The translations under genes were made by a program, and so were the position numbers. From a virus, in the IMG/VR virus record IMGVR_UViG_3300032268_001605, positions 62,001 through 126,000 of that record: DNA of 64,000 nt; one strand, written 5' to 3'. Below the pieces are notes generated by a model. The model made no database searches and was not told the DNA's origin. It saw nothing but the letters and a program-made list of their open reading frames with translations. Within the stretch, counting starts at the first letter, position 1, and every line of letters begins with the position of its first letter. Shown in pieces: positions 42,359 to 51,001 of the stretch.

Positions 42359-44026
42359 ATGAGTCCATCTGAGCTAAAAAAGAATATTTTCATAGGTGTT
42401 GTAGAAGATAATAACGATCCGAAAAAGTTGGGTAGATGCCGATGTAGAGTTTTGAACGTATTCGACGATTTGCCGGCTGAGGATCTACCTTGGGCATCAC
42501 CTTGGAAAGATCTTAACGGAAATCAATTCATTTTACCAGAAAAGGGTAAAGTTGTTTCAGTAGTTTTTGATGATGGTAACATATATAAACCTGAATATAT
42601 TTGCTCTGAGCACTATAATGCAAACTTAGAAAAAAAATTAGCCAGTCTATCTGGTACTGACTACATATCTATGAGAGCATTACTATTCGATCATAAAACA
42701 CAAATTTATTCTAATGACAGTGAAGGTTTGAAATTAGATTACAAATTTAACAATATCAATATAACTAGTGATTCTATAAATTTAAATCTTAAAGACAACT
42801 TCGCAAAATTGAATCTAGGATCTAGCGTTGCACAACAACAATCAGTACTCGGTAATAACTTTTTTGATTGGTTTGATAGATTTTTGAATAATTTACTCAC
42901 AAATGGCTTTCTTGACGGACAAGCCTCCCCACTAGTTCCTACAATACAATTGTTAGCAGACGTTGTCGAATACCAAAATGGTAGAATTCTATCAAAATAC
43001 TTATCTAAACATGTAAATATAGTTGATAACGATTATGTAAATCTACAAGAAAGAATTGCAGAAGGACAAATCGGTGATAGTTGGAAGTCTACCGTAAAAG
43101 GTAATGACTTAGCTGGGCAGGAAAATGTTAACTTCGGTTCTAACCTCGGTTTATCATCAAATAATCCAATTCCAAGGAATGGCGATTTGACATCACAGTC
43201 TGGATCTGATGCTCAAAATGTAGCAGCCATCGATCCAGGTCCGATTTCACCATCAACCAATCCGAGCGCACTGCAAATACTCGAAACCATGAGAAGTAAA
43301 AAATATGTTATTTACACAAGACCTTATGAATTGAATATTGTTGCCATAAGAAGAGACTATGAAGGTATGCAATATTCGAATTCTTTCAGAGATGATTTAT
43401 TCCTTATTTATAAAATCGATTCATCCGAAAATTGGGTTGTAAGGAAATATAAAATATCAACTATGCCTGGATATTATCTGGCATATGAATATAAAAATGC
43501 TAATGGGCAGCTTAAATTGGCACCTGCGAGCTATTTTAGATTAGGGGCAGGTGAATCTTGGGCAGGTAATACAAAGGATGGCAAACCAATCGATATAAAA
43601 TTAACATCAGTGATGCAAAGCAGAGGTGGGATGGGTATACTAAAACCCGCTCAATATATAAATATTTATACCATAGGTACATTCATAGGCGCTCCAGCAA
43701 TGTTAACACTAGGAAATCAAAAGTTTTATAGAGATAAAACCCCTGGAAAAATTATTAAGTATACTTCTGAGGGCGAATACAATGCAGCTATGTATGTACA
43801 TAGAGGATATCCAGGTGGTTTTTCAGTTGATAACTGGTCAGAAGGATGTCAAGTCTTCAATTCAAAAACAGACATGGATGACTTTTTTGTTATTTGTGAT
43901 AAACATAAAGAAAAATATGGAAATAAATTTAGCTATACATTAATGGAGGAAAGAAGCCTGATTAGTGTTCCCGATTCAGCGGAGTCTTCAGTTTTTCCAA
44001 AAAATTTTAAAGATATTATCAAATAA
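42359..44026 (+). CDS. baseplate spike (gp5 OB-fold) with C-terminal cell-wall domain
   Basis: 555 residues. The N-terminal FIGVVEDNNDPKKLGRCRCR and LPWASPWKDLNGNQFILPEKG are the OB-fold signature of gp5/VgrG-type spike proteins. A helical middle and a Gly/Ser linker follow. The C-terminal 250 residues end with MYVHRGYPGG...NWSEGCQVFNS, where H481 and C497 resemble the H...S.GC catalytic pattern of L,D-transpeptidase (YkuD-like) or related peptidoglycan enzymes. It closes the rightward tail cluster. The spike assignment is good; the C-terminal activity is inferred from a short motif. Confidence 0.65.
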   Translation: MSPSELKKNIFIGVVEDNNDPKKLGRCRCRVLNVFDDLPAEDLPWASPWKDLNGNQFILPEKGKVVSVVFDDGNIYKPEYICSEHYNANLEKKLASLSGTDYISMRALLFDHKTQIYSNDSEGLKLDYKFNNINITSDSINLNLKDNFAKLNLGSSVAQQQSVLGNNFFDWFDRFLNNLLTNGFLDGQASPLVPTIQLLADVVEYQNGRILSKYLSKHVNIVDNDYVNLQERIAEGQIGDSWKSTVKGNDLAGQENVNFGSNLGLSSNNPIPRNGDLTSQSGSDAQNVAAIDPGPISPSTNPSALQILETMRSKKYVIYTRPYELNIVAIRRDYEGMQYSNSFRDDLFLIYKIDSSENWVVRKYKISTMPGYYLAYEYKNANGQLKLAPASYFRLGAGESWAGNTKDGKPIDIKLTSVMQSRGGMGILKPAQYINIYTIGTFIGAPAMLTLGNQKFYRDKTPGKIIKYTSEGEYNAAMYVHRGYPGGFSVDNWSEGCQVFNSKTDMDDFFVICDKHKEKYGNKFSYTLMEERSLISVPDSAESSVFPKNFKDIIK

Positions 44027-44034
44027 CATTAACA

Positions 44035-44298
44035 TCATAAATTAATCTTGATTTCCTTATAAGGATATTTTCTATTTTTATAGAACTTTTCTCTTTCTTT
44101 ATAGTGCTTATAAAGAATATTATTCATATTAGATGGTTCGAACACATCTACAATGTCAAATATAGTTGCGATTTTTTTATCCGAATGTTTCCTGAGTGCG
44201 CGACCAATTGATTGAATAATTATCTGTTCCGATTTAAAAGAATCAGCAAATATTACATTGAATATAGCGGTGATACTCACACCTGTCCCTAGTGTACC
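44035..44298 (-). CDS. uvsW: UvsW-like helicase, C-terminal exon or fragment
   Basis: The frame reads GTLGTGVSITAIFNVIFADS, then FKSEQIIIQSIGRALRKHSD, then KKIATIFDIVD. These are helicase motifs V and VI of the T4 UvsW/SF2 family, including the QSIGRALR arginine-finger motif. A GTG at 44280 could start it, but this is not a stand-alone protein; it is the missing end of the helicase at 44721-46220. Its frame differs from that of the upstream part, so joining needs RNA splicing or it is broken. Motifs are intact, which favours a functional, spliced gene. Confidence 0.75.
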   Translation of the reverse strand, partial: GTLGTGVSITAIFNVIFADSFKSEQIIIQSIGRALRKHSDKKIATIFDIVDVFEPSNMNNILYKHYKEREKFYKNRKYPYKEIKINL

Positions 44299-44880
44299 CT
44301 ACTCAGTAGGAGGCGACTAAAATCTTAGTCACCCCCTTCTCCTTGATTATTTTTCTTTTATCTATAATTTTAGCCATTTATAGTTTCTATCTTATAGTTT
44401 TTTAATTCAATATTTGACTCATTTAAATCATCTATTGATATAAATTTGTTTGTATTTCTATATTTTCTTATTAAATGCTCACTGAAATTATATATTTCTT
44501 TAAACTTTCTCATAGACTCAATTACGACCTCTGTACCATTTATATGAATTAATTTTAGTTTGACACCTTCTCTCTTCTTTCTATTTTTCATTTTATTCAA
44601 ATAATTTTCAGATTTCCAAAGTAGTTTTATTTTCTCCCCAGCATCTCTTCTCTTTTCTTCATCTTTATTAATTTTCTCCATTTTATTTCTGAAATCTATT
44701 CTAAACCCCTGTGGTAAATATTATCTAAATTTCTTAATAAAATCATCATCTATATCATCATCAGAATCAATATCTTTTGCTAATTTATATTTACCATTAC
44801 TTAATAAAATTTTAAAATCGGATTCAACTTCAACTTCATAATCACCAAAGTTTAAAATAGTATATTCTACTTCCACTTTT
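44299..44880 (-). other. sequence inserted into the helicase gene
   Basis: About 0.55 kb separates helicase motif IV (GEVNNKKREEIKKQMEV) from motif V. On the coding strand it holds a Hint-like stretch (DYEVEVESDFKILLSNGKY then DIDSDDDIDDDF), a TAA stop at 44721-44723, an endonuclease-like open frame in the same frame, and near the 3' end two hairpins (GGTGACTAA/TTAGTCGCC and CCTAC/GTAGG). The hairpins and an AAGATTTTAGTCG stretch recall the 3' core of group I introns, while the Hint-like stretch recalls an intein. Neither type is fully supported; a decayed composite is possible. The exact 5' boundary is unknown. Confidence 0.5.
44370..44681 (-). CDS. endonuclease-like ORF inside the helicase insertion
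   Basis: 103 residues. It begins MEKINKDEEKRRDAGEKIKL, then WKSENYLNKMKNRKKREG, a helical basic module like the DNA-binding repeats of HNH-type mobile nucleases. The C-terminal LKLIHINGTEVVIESMRKFK then IYNFSEHLIRKY resembles a NUMOD/intron-encoded helix-turn-helix region. No catalytic core is left. It lies in the same frame as the upstream helicase part, separated by one stop. Probably a remnant of the homing gene of the insertion. Confidence 0.5.
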   Translation of the reverse strand: MEKINKDEEKRRDAGEKIKLLWKSENYLNKMKNRKKREGVKLKLIHINGTEVVIESMRKFKEIYNFSEHLIRKYRNTNKFISIDDLNESNIELKNYKIETING

Positions 44881-46220
44881 GTCACCTCCATTTGCTTCTT
44901 AATCTCCTCCCTCTTCTTATTATTAACTTCACCATCAATATAATAAATATCTTTGTTCTTTAAGTCCTCTTTCAACTTATTATAAATCTTAGTACCATAA
45001 TCAATCGTGTGGAATAGTAGTAATGTGTTTGAATCACATTTATCTACCAATTTCTTAATAAACTCTATCCTTTTATCTGAAGACTGAATGATTTCTTTTT
45101 CTAATCTAAAAGCATCTGCACCAGCTCCCATCTTCTTAATATAATTCAATTTCTCTGAAATATCTGAGTTAGCGTGATTTAGTATGACTGCTTTAATTGT
45201 CATTGGTGTAATTGTTCCGGATTCAACTAGGGTGGAGGCTTCTATCTTGGTTACATTTGGTCCTAAGACACTTTGTATAGTTAGTATCTCTAAACTATCA
45301 TCAGAGGGAAAAGTACCTGATACACCAAACCTGTTATAAGCGTGACCGAATGTTCTTTTAAGAATTGTTGTTAAGGTTGCTGCCTTTGCTAAATGTGCTT
45401 CATCGCAGGCAACAGTATGGAATTGTTGAAAGAATTCTTTTGGGAATTTTTCTAATGATTGATAACAACCGATATAAACATTTGGTTGTTCGGGTCCGAA
45501 ATACTTTCTCGGTTTATCAGACATAATTTCCTCCATTCTTATTTGACACGGATTATAATTGGGATTTTCTTCTAATATCAAATCGAGTTTACGTTCTCTA
45601 AAATCAACTTTATCGGAATATTTATCTAAGAAGTTAAATCCATAATTATATTCCAAAATATTTTCGTAAAATTGGGTTACTAATGTTATCGAAGGCACAA
45701 TTATCAAAAATTTGGCACCTTCATCCATATTTCTTAGTATATAAAACATAACGATTGATATAACTAAAGATTTACCACCTGATGTAGCAACTTCCGCCAT
45801 ACAATATCTATTCTTCAATATTTTATAAGCTGTTTCTATTTGGTAGTCATAAGGCATAAAAGGGATCCAATTGCCTGTTTTCTTATCTTTCATTTTATGG
45901 TCTTTAAAAAATTCTTGACAGAAATCCTTTACTGACTCTAATGTTATATTTCTATTTAGTGGGAATTCTTCCCTATTATCAATATTGAATGTTACACCTA
46001 TTTCTTTACAGGCTTTTAGACATTCTCTCCATAGACCGAGATTAACTTTACCATTTTCGAAATGTGAAACATCACCATTCCATACTCCCATCTTTACAGC
46101 GGGTAGGAATCTCCAACCTTTTATTTTTCTAGTTAACCAAATTTTCACTTGGTGATATTCCACTCTGGTGGATTTTGAAACTATTAATTTTTCTTGATTT
46201 GTATCATATTTAAAATTCAT
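44721..46220 (-). CDS. uvsW: UvsW-like SF2 helicase, N-terminal part
   Basis: 499 codons. The N-terminal domain and linker are followed by the helicase core: Q-type YDYQIETAYKILK, Walker A EVATSGGKS (near residue 145-150), IIVPSITLVTQF, DEAH box ACDEAHLAKA, motif III GVSGTFP, then DSNTLLLFHTIDYGTKIYNK and DGEVNNKKREEIKKQME of the second RecA domain. After this the frame leaves the helicase and runs into inserted sequence. UvsW unwinds branched DNA and R-loops and drives the T4 switch to recombination-dependent replication. Motifs V and VI are at 44035-44298. Confidence 0.85.
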   Translation of the reverse strand: MNFKYDTNQEKLIVSKSTRVEYHQVKIWLTRKIKGWRFLPAVKMGVWNGDVSHFENGKVNLGLWRECLKACKEIGVTFNIDNREEFPLNRNITLESVKDFCQEFFKDHKMKDKKTGNWIPFMPYDYQIETAYKILKNRYCMAEVATSGGKSLVISIVMFYILRNMDEGAKFLIIVPSITLVTQFYENILEYNYGFNFLDKYSDKVDFRERKLDLILEENPNYNPCQIRMEEIMSDKPRKYFGPEQPNVYIGCYQSLEKFPKEFFQQFHTVACDEAHLAKAATLTTILKRTFGHAYNRFGVSGTFPSDDSLEILTIQSVLGPNVTKIEASTLVESGTITPMTIKAVILNHANSDISEKLNYIKKMGAGADAFRLEKEIIQSSDKRIEFIKKLVDKCDSNTLLLFHTIDYGTKIYNKLKEDLKNKDIYYIDGEVNNKKREEIKKQMEVTKVEVEYTILNFGDYEVEVESDFKILLSNGKYKLAKDIDSDDDIDDDFIKKFR

Positions 46221-46320
46221 GTTAATAATTATATTAAAAAAAAAATTAATGTTTTATACTCAATTTTTTGACTTTTTTGAGTTTTAAAATTAAATATATA
46301 TAATAAAATTATCTACAAAA

Positions 46321-46701
46321 ATGAATATTTTAAATGCTTTGAAAAACTTATTTGGGAAGAAACCAAAACAGGATGAAACTAAACAGGAAGAATCGAAAGA
46401 ATTGTCACACACACAATTGCCTGATGAAGCTACACAAACTGTGGAAGAAACTACAGAAGTAGTAATTTCACAGGAAGTTGAAGTTGTGGAAGTCGAAATA
46501 TCGGTTATAGAAGAAGTTAAAATTGAGGAACCTTCTAATATCGAGAAAAAGGCAGAAAAAAAGGCAGAGAAGAAAGTGAAAAGTTCTAAGACTGAAACTC
46601 AGCCAAAAAAGGCAGATGCCAAGACAAAAAATTCTAAATCAGAAATCGAACCAAAAAAATCTGATAAGCCAAAACCTCAAAAGCCAAAGAAGTCTAAGTA
46701 A
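46321..46701 (+). CDS. low-complexity charged protein
   Basis: 126 residues. The N-terminus NILNALKNLFGKKPK is amphipathic, the middle acidic with Glu/Val runs, and the end basic with Lys/Ser/Pro (AEKKAEKKVKSSKTE). It is probably disordered and may bind nucleic acid or act as a scaffold. A TTAAATATATATAATAAA element lies upstream, and the 3' end is followed by a bidirectional terminator. Confidence 0.5.
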   Translation: MNILNALKNLFGKKPKQDETKQEESKELSHTQLPDEATQTVEETTEVVISQEVEVVEVEISVIEEVKIEEPSNIEKKAEKKAEKKVKSSKTETQPKKADAKTKNSKSEIEPKKSDKPKPQKPKKSK

Positions 46702-46702
46702 C

Positions 46703-46733
46703 AAAAAAACCACTCCTTATAGAGTGGTTTTTA
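46703..46733. terminator. bidirectional terminator between convergent genes
   Basis: AAAACCACTC / GAGTGGTTTT form a perfect stem between the ends of the convergent charged-protein and ClpP genes. It overlaps the last codons of ClpP. Confidence 0.8.
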
Positions 46734-47385
46734 CTTTAACTATTTCATCAATCATCCCATATTTCAGTGCTTCTTCAGCATTCATCCAGTAATCTCTATC
46801 AGAATCCTTTTCTACTTTTTCGTAATTTTGTCCGGTGCGTTCTGAAATTATTTGGTGTAGTTCTTTTTTGAGAGAGTTTATTTCTTTTGCATCTATTTCG
46901 ATGTCAGATGCTTGTGAGAAACCTAAATATCCTAAAGGTTGATGTATCATTGTTCTACTTCTTTTCAAAGCTTTTCTTTTACCTTTTGTCCCAGAACAAA
47001 GAATTACTGCAGCCATTGATGCCGCCAGTCCCGTATTAATTGTCATAACATCGGGTTTTATGTATTCTATTGTGTCTAATAATCCTAATCCAGAGTAGAC
47101 CGAACCACCTGGTGAATCAAGATATATTTTGATATCCTTACTATTATCAATTTGTTCGAGGTAGAGAAGTTGGGCTTTAATTATATTACAAACATCTGCA
47201 TTTAATTCTGTACAGAGGAATATTACTCTTTCATCGATTAACTTTGAGAACACATCTACCATTATTCCGTTGTTTGCATCCTCTATTATGTGTTGAGTCA
47301 ATCCGATTCTTCTTGTATAATAATCAAGATTGGAAGAACTTATTCTGGAACTTACGGCAAATTTTTGAAAATCGTTTCGATTCAT
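46717..47385 (-). CDS. clpP: ClpP-like serine protease
   Basis: 222 residues. YLDSPGGSVYSGLGLLDTI is the ClpP/SppA-type oxyanion glycine motif. The catalytic triad is visible as S123 (GLAASMA), H148 (MIHQPLG) and D194 (KDSDRDYW). Length and order match ClpP peptidases. Phage ClpP-like proteins can serve as head-maturation proteases or pair with host ClpX/ClpA. Here the closest pattern is true ClpP (TMIHQPLGYLGFSQASDIEI). Packaged proteins with targeting peptides in this genome would need a maturation protease, but that link is speculative. Confidence 0.85.
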   Translation of the reverse strand: MNRNDFQKFAVSSRISSSNLDYYTRRIGLTQHIIEDANNGIMVDVFSKLIDERVIFLCTELNADVCNIIKAQLLYLEQIDNSKDIKIYLDSPGGSVYSGLGLLDTIEYIKPDVMTINTGLAASMAAVILCSGTKGKRKALKRSRTMIHQPLGYLGFSQASDIEIDAKEINSLKKELHQIISERTGQNYEKVEKDSDRDYWMNAEEALKYGMIDEIVKVKTTL

Positions 47386-47483
47386 ATTAGGTCTATTCTT
47401 TTTCTTTTTTAGAAAATAAATGTATAAAGTTGAAAAAAGTAAAATGGAAAAATAATATATAATAAAAAATAAATTAATTTGAT

Positions 47484-47993
47484 ATGAAAACGACGATTGA
47501 AATAAATGATTATGAAATCAAAATTGAAGAAATGGACGGAGTTGTTATGATCTCTGTTGAAAAAGATGGCGAAGTTATCGACGAAATGGAAGTTGGTGGT
47601 GAAAAAGACTTCGAAGACGAAGAGGAAGATGATGTACAAGACTTTGAGGAATATGATGAAGATGATGATGAAGAATTCGAAGATGATGAAGAATTCGAAG
47701 ATGATGAGGAAGACGAGGATGAAGAAGATTTTGAGGATGAAGATGATGAAGATTTCTCTCAAATGCAAAGAAAACCTCAATCTCAGATGCAGGGACAAGC
47801 ACAAGCTCAAAGAAAACCTCAATCTCAAGGTCAGTCACAGGCTCAAAGTCAAAGAAAATCTCAATCTCAAAGTCAGTCACAGGCTCAAAGTCAAAGAAAA
47901 CCTCAATCTCAAAGTCAGTCACAGGCTCAAAGTCAAGCTCAGAAGGAAGCTCAATTAGAGTCATTTTCTAACTTTATCAAAAAAAGACGTTAA
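47484..47993 (+). CDS. highly acidic protein with Gln/Ser repeats
   Basis: 169 residues. A small beta N-terminus (KTTIEINDYEIKIEEMDG) is followed by about 55 residues of nearly pure Asp/Glu. Then come three copies of a 14-residue QSQSQAQSQRKPQS-type repeat and a C-terminal LESFSNFIKKRR, which resembles the head-targeting-like motif. It may be a prohead core or scaffold component, like the very acidic T4 gp67, or a DNA mimic. The composition produces two long antisense frames that are not genes. Confidence 0.55.
   Translation: MKTTIEINDYEIKIEEMDGVVMISVEKDGEVIDEMEVGGEKDFEDEEEDDVQDFEEYDEDDDEEFEDDEEFEDDEEDEDEEDFEDEDDEDFSQMQRKPQSQMQGQAQAQRKPQSQGQSQAQSQRKSQSQSQSQAQSQRKPQSQSQSQAQSQAQKEAQLESFSNFIKKRR
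47809..47934 (+). repeat. 42-bp tandem repeats
   Basis: Three units of 42 bp starting at 47809, 47851 and 47893 (AAAGAAAACCTCAATCTCAA followed by AGTCAGTCACAGGCTCAA) encode the Gln/Ser repeats of the acidic protein. Confidence 0.8.
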
Positions 47994-48005
47994 TATAAAA
48001 ATAAC

Positions 48006-49151
48006 ATGAATCGTAGATTTAAAAGACTAAATGAAAATTCAGATTATGAAACTATAACGCTGAGATATTGGGCATTCGACTGGGATGACAATATATTAGA
48101 TATGCCAACTAAGATATTGATGGATCAGAAAGTTGGAGATAATTGGTTGCCGATCGAGGTATCTACCGCTGAATTTGCCAAAGTCAGGACAGATGTTGAG
48201 AATTACAGAATTCGAAACAACAGTGCTGCTGAAGCTTTTTCCGAATTCAGAGATACTGGATCGAGAGGTGACTCAGCATTTATAGAGGATGTTGAACATT
48301 GTATACAGGAGGGGCACTTTGGTCCTGCCTTTGAAAAATTCCTCAAATGTCTATCAGAAGGTGGTATATTTTCGATAGTTACAGCACGCGGTCACAAACC
48401 TGAATCTATTAGACAAGGTGTTGAATATGTAATTGATAATGTTTTAGCTTCGAGACCTGGTTCAGTGAGTGGTATGACGATGGTTGATGAAATGTTTCAA
48501 AATCTAAAAAAGTTCAAATATTGGTTTGAAGGTCAAGGTGGTGAACAATACAAAATCGGTAGCACTCCTTCACAAAATCCTTTAGTGCAAGAATATCTTA
48601 ATCATTGTGACTACTTTGGTGTGAGCTCAGATAGTTTTGCAAAAAAGTTCAGTGGTGGTAGTGTTCAAGCTCCAGAAGAAAGCAAAAAACAGGGATTATT
48701 GTATTCAATTAACAAGTGTTTTGAATTTGCTAAACAACTTGAGTCAATTATGAACAGAACTATTAGAGTTACTTATGGGATGTCTGATGATGATCCTAAG
48801 ACATCTAGAAGCATAATACAACTATTCAGTGATATCACTAATGAAGATACAGAATTGTCTAAATATATTTCCTTAAAATATTATCAGACTACAGATCCTA
48901 AAGCGGTGGTGAAAACTGACTTCAAAAAAGAGATAACAGATGTAGAGAGTTTTACTGAAACTTCCCATCAAACACCAGGATTAGAAAGTTCTGTCTTACC
49001 ATTCACAAAATGGAACAATATGACACAAAGACTTTATCCTAATAGTAAAGATGCTCCGACAGATGATTATCACAATCAGATGAAAAATCATGTAAATGTA
49101 GCAAAGGATTTATATAAAGAATTTGCATACAAAAGAAAGAAAAAGAAATGA
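48006..49151 (+). CDS. HAD-like protein
   Basis: 381 residues. RYWAFDWDDNILDMPTKI carries the HAD motif I DxD (D25, D27) followed by the usual N-hydrophobic stretch, and SIVTARGHKPESIRQG near residue 122 is motif II with T. This suggests a phosphatase or nucleotidase-like fold. The C-terminal 180 residues are unknown. The N-terminus MNRRFKRLNENSD is a weak form of the recurring motif. The stop overlaps the next start by ATGA. The substrate is unknown; a 5'-nucleotidase or polynucleotide phosphatase role is possible. Confidence 0.65.
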   Translation: MNRRFKRLNENSDYETITLRYWAFDWDDNILDMPTKILMDQKVGDNWLPIEVSTAEFAKVRTDVENYRIRNNSAAEAFSEFRDTGSRGDSAFIEDVEHCIQEGHFGPAFEKFLKCLSEGGIFSIVTARGHKPESIRQGVEYVIDNVLASRPGSVSGMTMVDEMFQNLKKFKYWFEGQGGEQYKIGSTPSQNPLVQEYLNHCDYFGVSSDSFAKKFSGGSVQAPEESKKQGLLYSINKCFEFAKQLESIMNRTIRVTYGMSDDDPKTSRSIIQLFSDITNEDTELSKYISLKYYQTTDPKAVVKTDFKKEITDVESFTETSHQTPGLESSVLPFTKWNNMTQRLYPNSKDAPTDDYHNQMKNHVNVAKDLYKEFAYKRKKKK

Positions 49152-49327
49152 AATACCTAATTAAATTTGAATCGTTTCATACATCAATGTCTAAAGAAGA
49201 AATGATCCAACAACTTTGTAACAATGGTTGGGAAAGAGAAGAGCTTGAAATGATGGAAGAATTAGAACTTCAGAATCTTTGTTCTGAATTACCGGTTGAA
49301 ATTGCAGAAAGAAAAAAATGGAAATAA
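49148..49327 (+). CDS. short protein with MKYLIKFESF N-terminal motif
   Basis: 59 residues. The frame starts at the ATGA overlap with the HAD-like gene and reads MKYLIKFESFHTSMSKEEM, then an acidic helical region, ending before a terminator. The start is a clear member of the recurring N-terminal signature. Because almost nothing else is encoded, the motif may be the main functional part, or the protein may be a small packaged effector. Confidence 0.6.
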   Translation: MKYLIKFESFHTSMSKEEMIQQLCNNGWEREELEMMEELELQNLCSELPVEIAERKKWK

Positions 49328-49328
49328 T

Positions 49329-49359
49329 AAAAAAGACTCACAATTTGTGAGTCTTTTTT
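49329..49359 (+). terminator. Rho-independent terminator
   Basis: AAAAAAGACTCAC / GTGAGTCTTTTTT is a perfect stem with a T run. The same GACTCAC stem sequence as in the terminator at 517 is used. Confidence 0.85.
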
Positions 49360-49375
49360 ATTATTATTTTTGGAA

Positions 49376-49777
49376 CTAAATTGGTTTTTCTTCGGTCAAT
49401 TTCAGAATAAAATGTCGCTCAAAAATTTCCTCACCAAATTCTATTTCTTTTTTTGTTTTTTCTATCAGTTCGTAGAACTCTGAGAGAGTTTCTCCATAAG
49501 TCAGAACATTATCATTTCTCAGTTCTAAAAGTCTTGATACTCCTTTATATGTTTTGAGTAGAGATGAATTTTTATCAAGTACATCATCTATCAAATAATT
49601 TCTAAATTTATCCCTTGTGATGAATCTACACGGATCATACCATCTCAAATCCCCCTTATCATTTTCTATTATTAAGTAATCATCTACTGAACTATATAGA
49701 GTATATTCTTTACCAATCTTGAGAGATGAATTAAAATTTAAGATACAAATTAATTTATCACCGTTTTTAAAAACCAT
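49376..49777 (-). CDS. hypothetical protein with N-terminal SH3-like module
   Basis: 133 residues. The N-terminal MVFKNGDKLICILNFNSSLK, then KEYTLYSSVDDYLIIENDKG, then RWYDPCRFI form an SH3-like barrel pattern (GD...CI, G..Y.(L/V), D..G). The same module is at the C-terminus of the protein at 27183-28133. The remaining 75 residues are helical. A TTAAATAATATATTAAAA element precedes the ATG. Function unknown. Confidence 0.5.
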   Translation of the reverse strand: MVFKNGDKLICILNFNSSLKIGKEYTLYSSVDDYLIIENDKGDLRWYDPCRFITRDKFRNYLIDDVLDKNSSLLKTYKGVSRLLELRNDNVLTYGETLSEFYELIEKTKKEIEFGEEIFERHFILKLTEEKPI

Positions 49778-49849
49778 TTTTAATATATTATTTAACTTTA
49801 TTAAAATCTATTACTATAAGTTTAGTAAATTTACCTTAATTAGTCAATA

Positions 49850-51001
49850 ATGTTAGACACAAATTACATAACATCACTCTTACAACAGATTGTTGATGCA
49901 GAATTTTCCACATCAGTAGAAAGAAAAATTTTCAATCACGGTAAAAATTTGAACTTAAGATGTCCTTATTGCCATGAAGGTAGGACTAAAACTAAAAAGA
50001 GAGGTAATCTTTATTTTGACAAAATGATTTATGTTTGTTTCAGATGTGGTAAAAAAACTACACTGGATAGAATGCTCAAAGATTTCTCTCTAACTATAGA
50101 TCCCCAAAAGAAATTAGAGTTAATAAACTATCTGAATGAACAAATATCTTATCAAGATGTCGAAGATGACATATTTGACCATAAATTTGATAAGTTAATA
50201 GATTTAGGGGAAATCGAGAGAATCTTTAACGACTCTCAACACGTAATCACAGATTTTAAACCTGTTGCGGATAATAGTAAAGTCTATCAATATTTGATTT
50301 CAAGAGCTATCTCAAAAAATTTACAGAAGAATATTTGGGAAGGTAAATACTGGACAAGTTCTGATAGATGGGAACCAGTAATAATAATCTTGAACAGAAG
50401 GGGTGAAAAGGTATTAGGTGCTCAAATCAGAAACCTTAAAATCGGGAAGGCAAGACTATTCAAAATTTATAACTTTGAAACTCTTTATAAATGGGTAAAA
50501 GATGTTGAAGAAGTAACTGATATTGATATCAGTGAATTAGTCATTTATAACAAATTATCCTACTATTTCAATATTTTGAATATAAATTTCTCTGAACGAA
50601 TTACAATTTTTGAAGGTTATTTAGATTCACTTTTTTATCCGAATAGTTTAGGTGTTATTGGTGTTAATACTGATTTGAGATTTATTGAAACAAACAATTT
50701 GGATATTCAATATTTCTATGACAATGACGAGGTTGGGCATAAGAATGCTGAAACTAAAATCAGGGAAGGTAGAAGGGTTTTTTTATGGAAGAAATTATTT
50801 GAGGATATTGTCAATCAGAAAAAATCTGATGATCCATATAATCTAATGTGGAGAATCAATAAGGTTAAAGATTTGAATAAGTTGGCTGAATTAGTTCAAG
50901 AACCTTATTCTAAATTAAATTTAGAAAACTATTTCAGTTTAGATGCTTTAGACTTGAGGTGGATTCCTAAAAGGGAACGCAAATTATTTAAAAAGTTTTA
51001 A
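49850..51001 (+). CDS. DNA primase, T4 gp61-like
   Basis: 383 residues. The zinc ribbon is C38-PY-C41 ... C63-FR-C66 (CPYCHEGRTKTKKRG, YVCFRCGKKTTLDRML). The TOPRIM part has ITIFEGYLDSLF with the catalytic Glu and IQYFYDNDEVGHKNA with the DxD-type acidic motif. It makes RNA primers for lagging-strand synthesis, normally with a DnaB-like helicase (T4 gp41), which is not in this window. The 3' end overlaps a convergent HNH gene by 4 bases. Confidence 0.8.
   Translation: MLDTNYITSLLQQIVDAEFSTSVERKIFNHGKNLNLRCPYCHEGRTKTKKRGNLYFDKMIYVCFRCGKKTTLDRMLKDFSLTIDPQKKLELINYLNEQISYQDVEDDIFDHKFDKLIDLGEIERIFNDSQHVITDFKPVADNSKVYQYLISRAISKNLQKNIWEGKYWTSSDRWEPVIIILNRRGEKVLGAQIRNLKIGKARLFKIYNFETLYKWVKDVEEVTDIDISELVIYNKLSYYFNILNINFSERITIFEGYLDSLFYPNSLGVIGVNTDLRFIETNNLDIQYFYDNDEVGHKNAETKIREGRRVFLWKKLFEDIVNQKKSDDPYNLMWRINKVKDLNKLAELVQEPYSKLNLENYFSLDALDLRWIPKRERKLFKKF

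Noticed and set aside
44299-44400. Canonical group I intron
   Set aside because: The AAGATTTTAGTCG segment and hairpins recall the 3' core, but a separate pairing partner for P7 and the P3/P8 helices could not be found by eye.
44299-44880. Clean intein in the UvsW helicase
   Set aside because: No Cys/Ser at a plausible first position, no terminal His-Asn before the C-terminal part, a stop codon inside and different frames on both sides. Only the Hint-like stretch supports it.
47409-47964. Two long minus-strand frames and one alternative plus frame over the acidic gene
   Set aside because: They are low-complexity shadows (Phe/Leu/His or Met/Lys runs) of the Asp/Glu and Gln/Ser codons of the gene at 47484.
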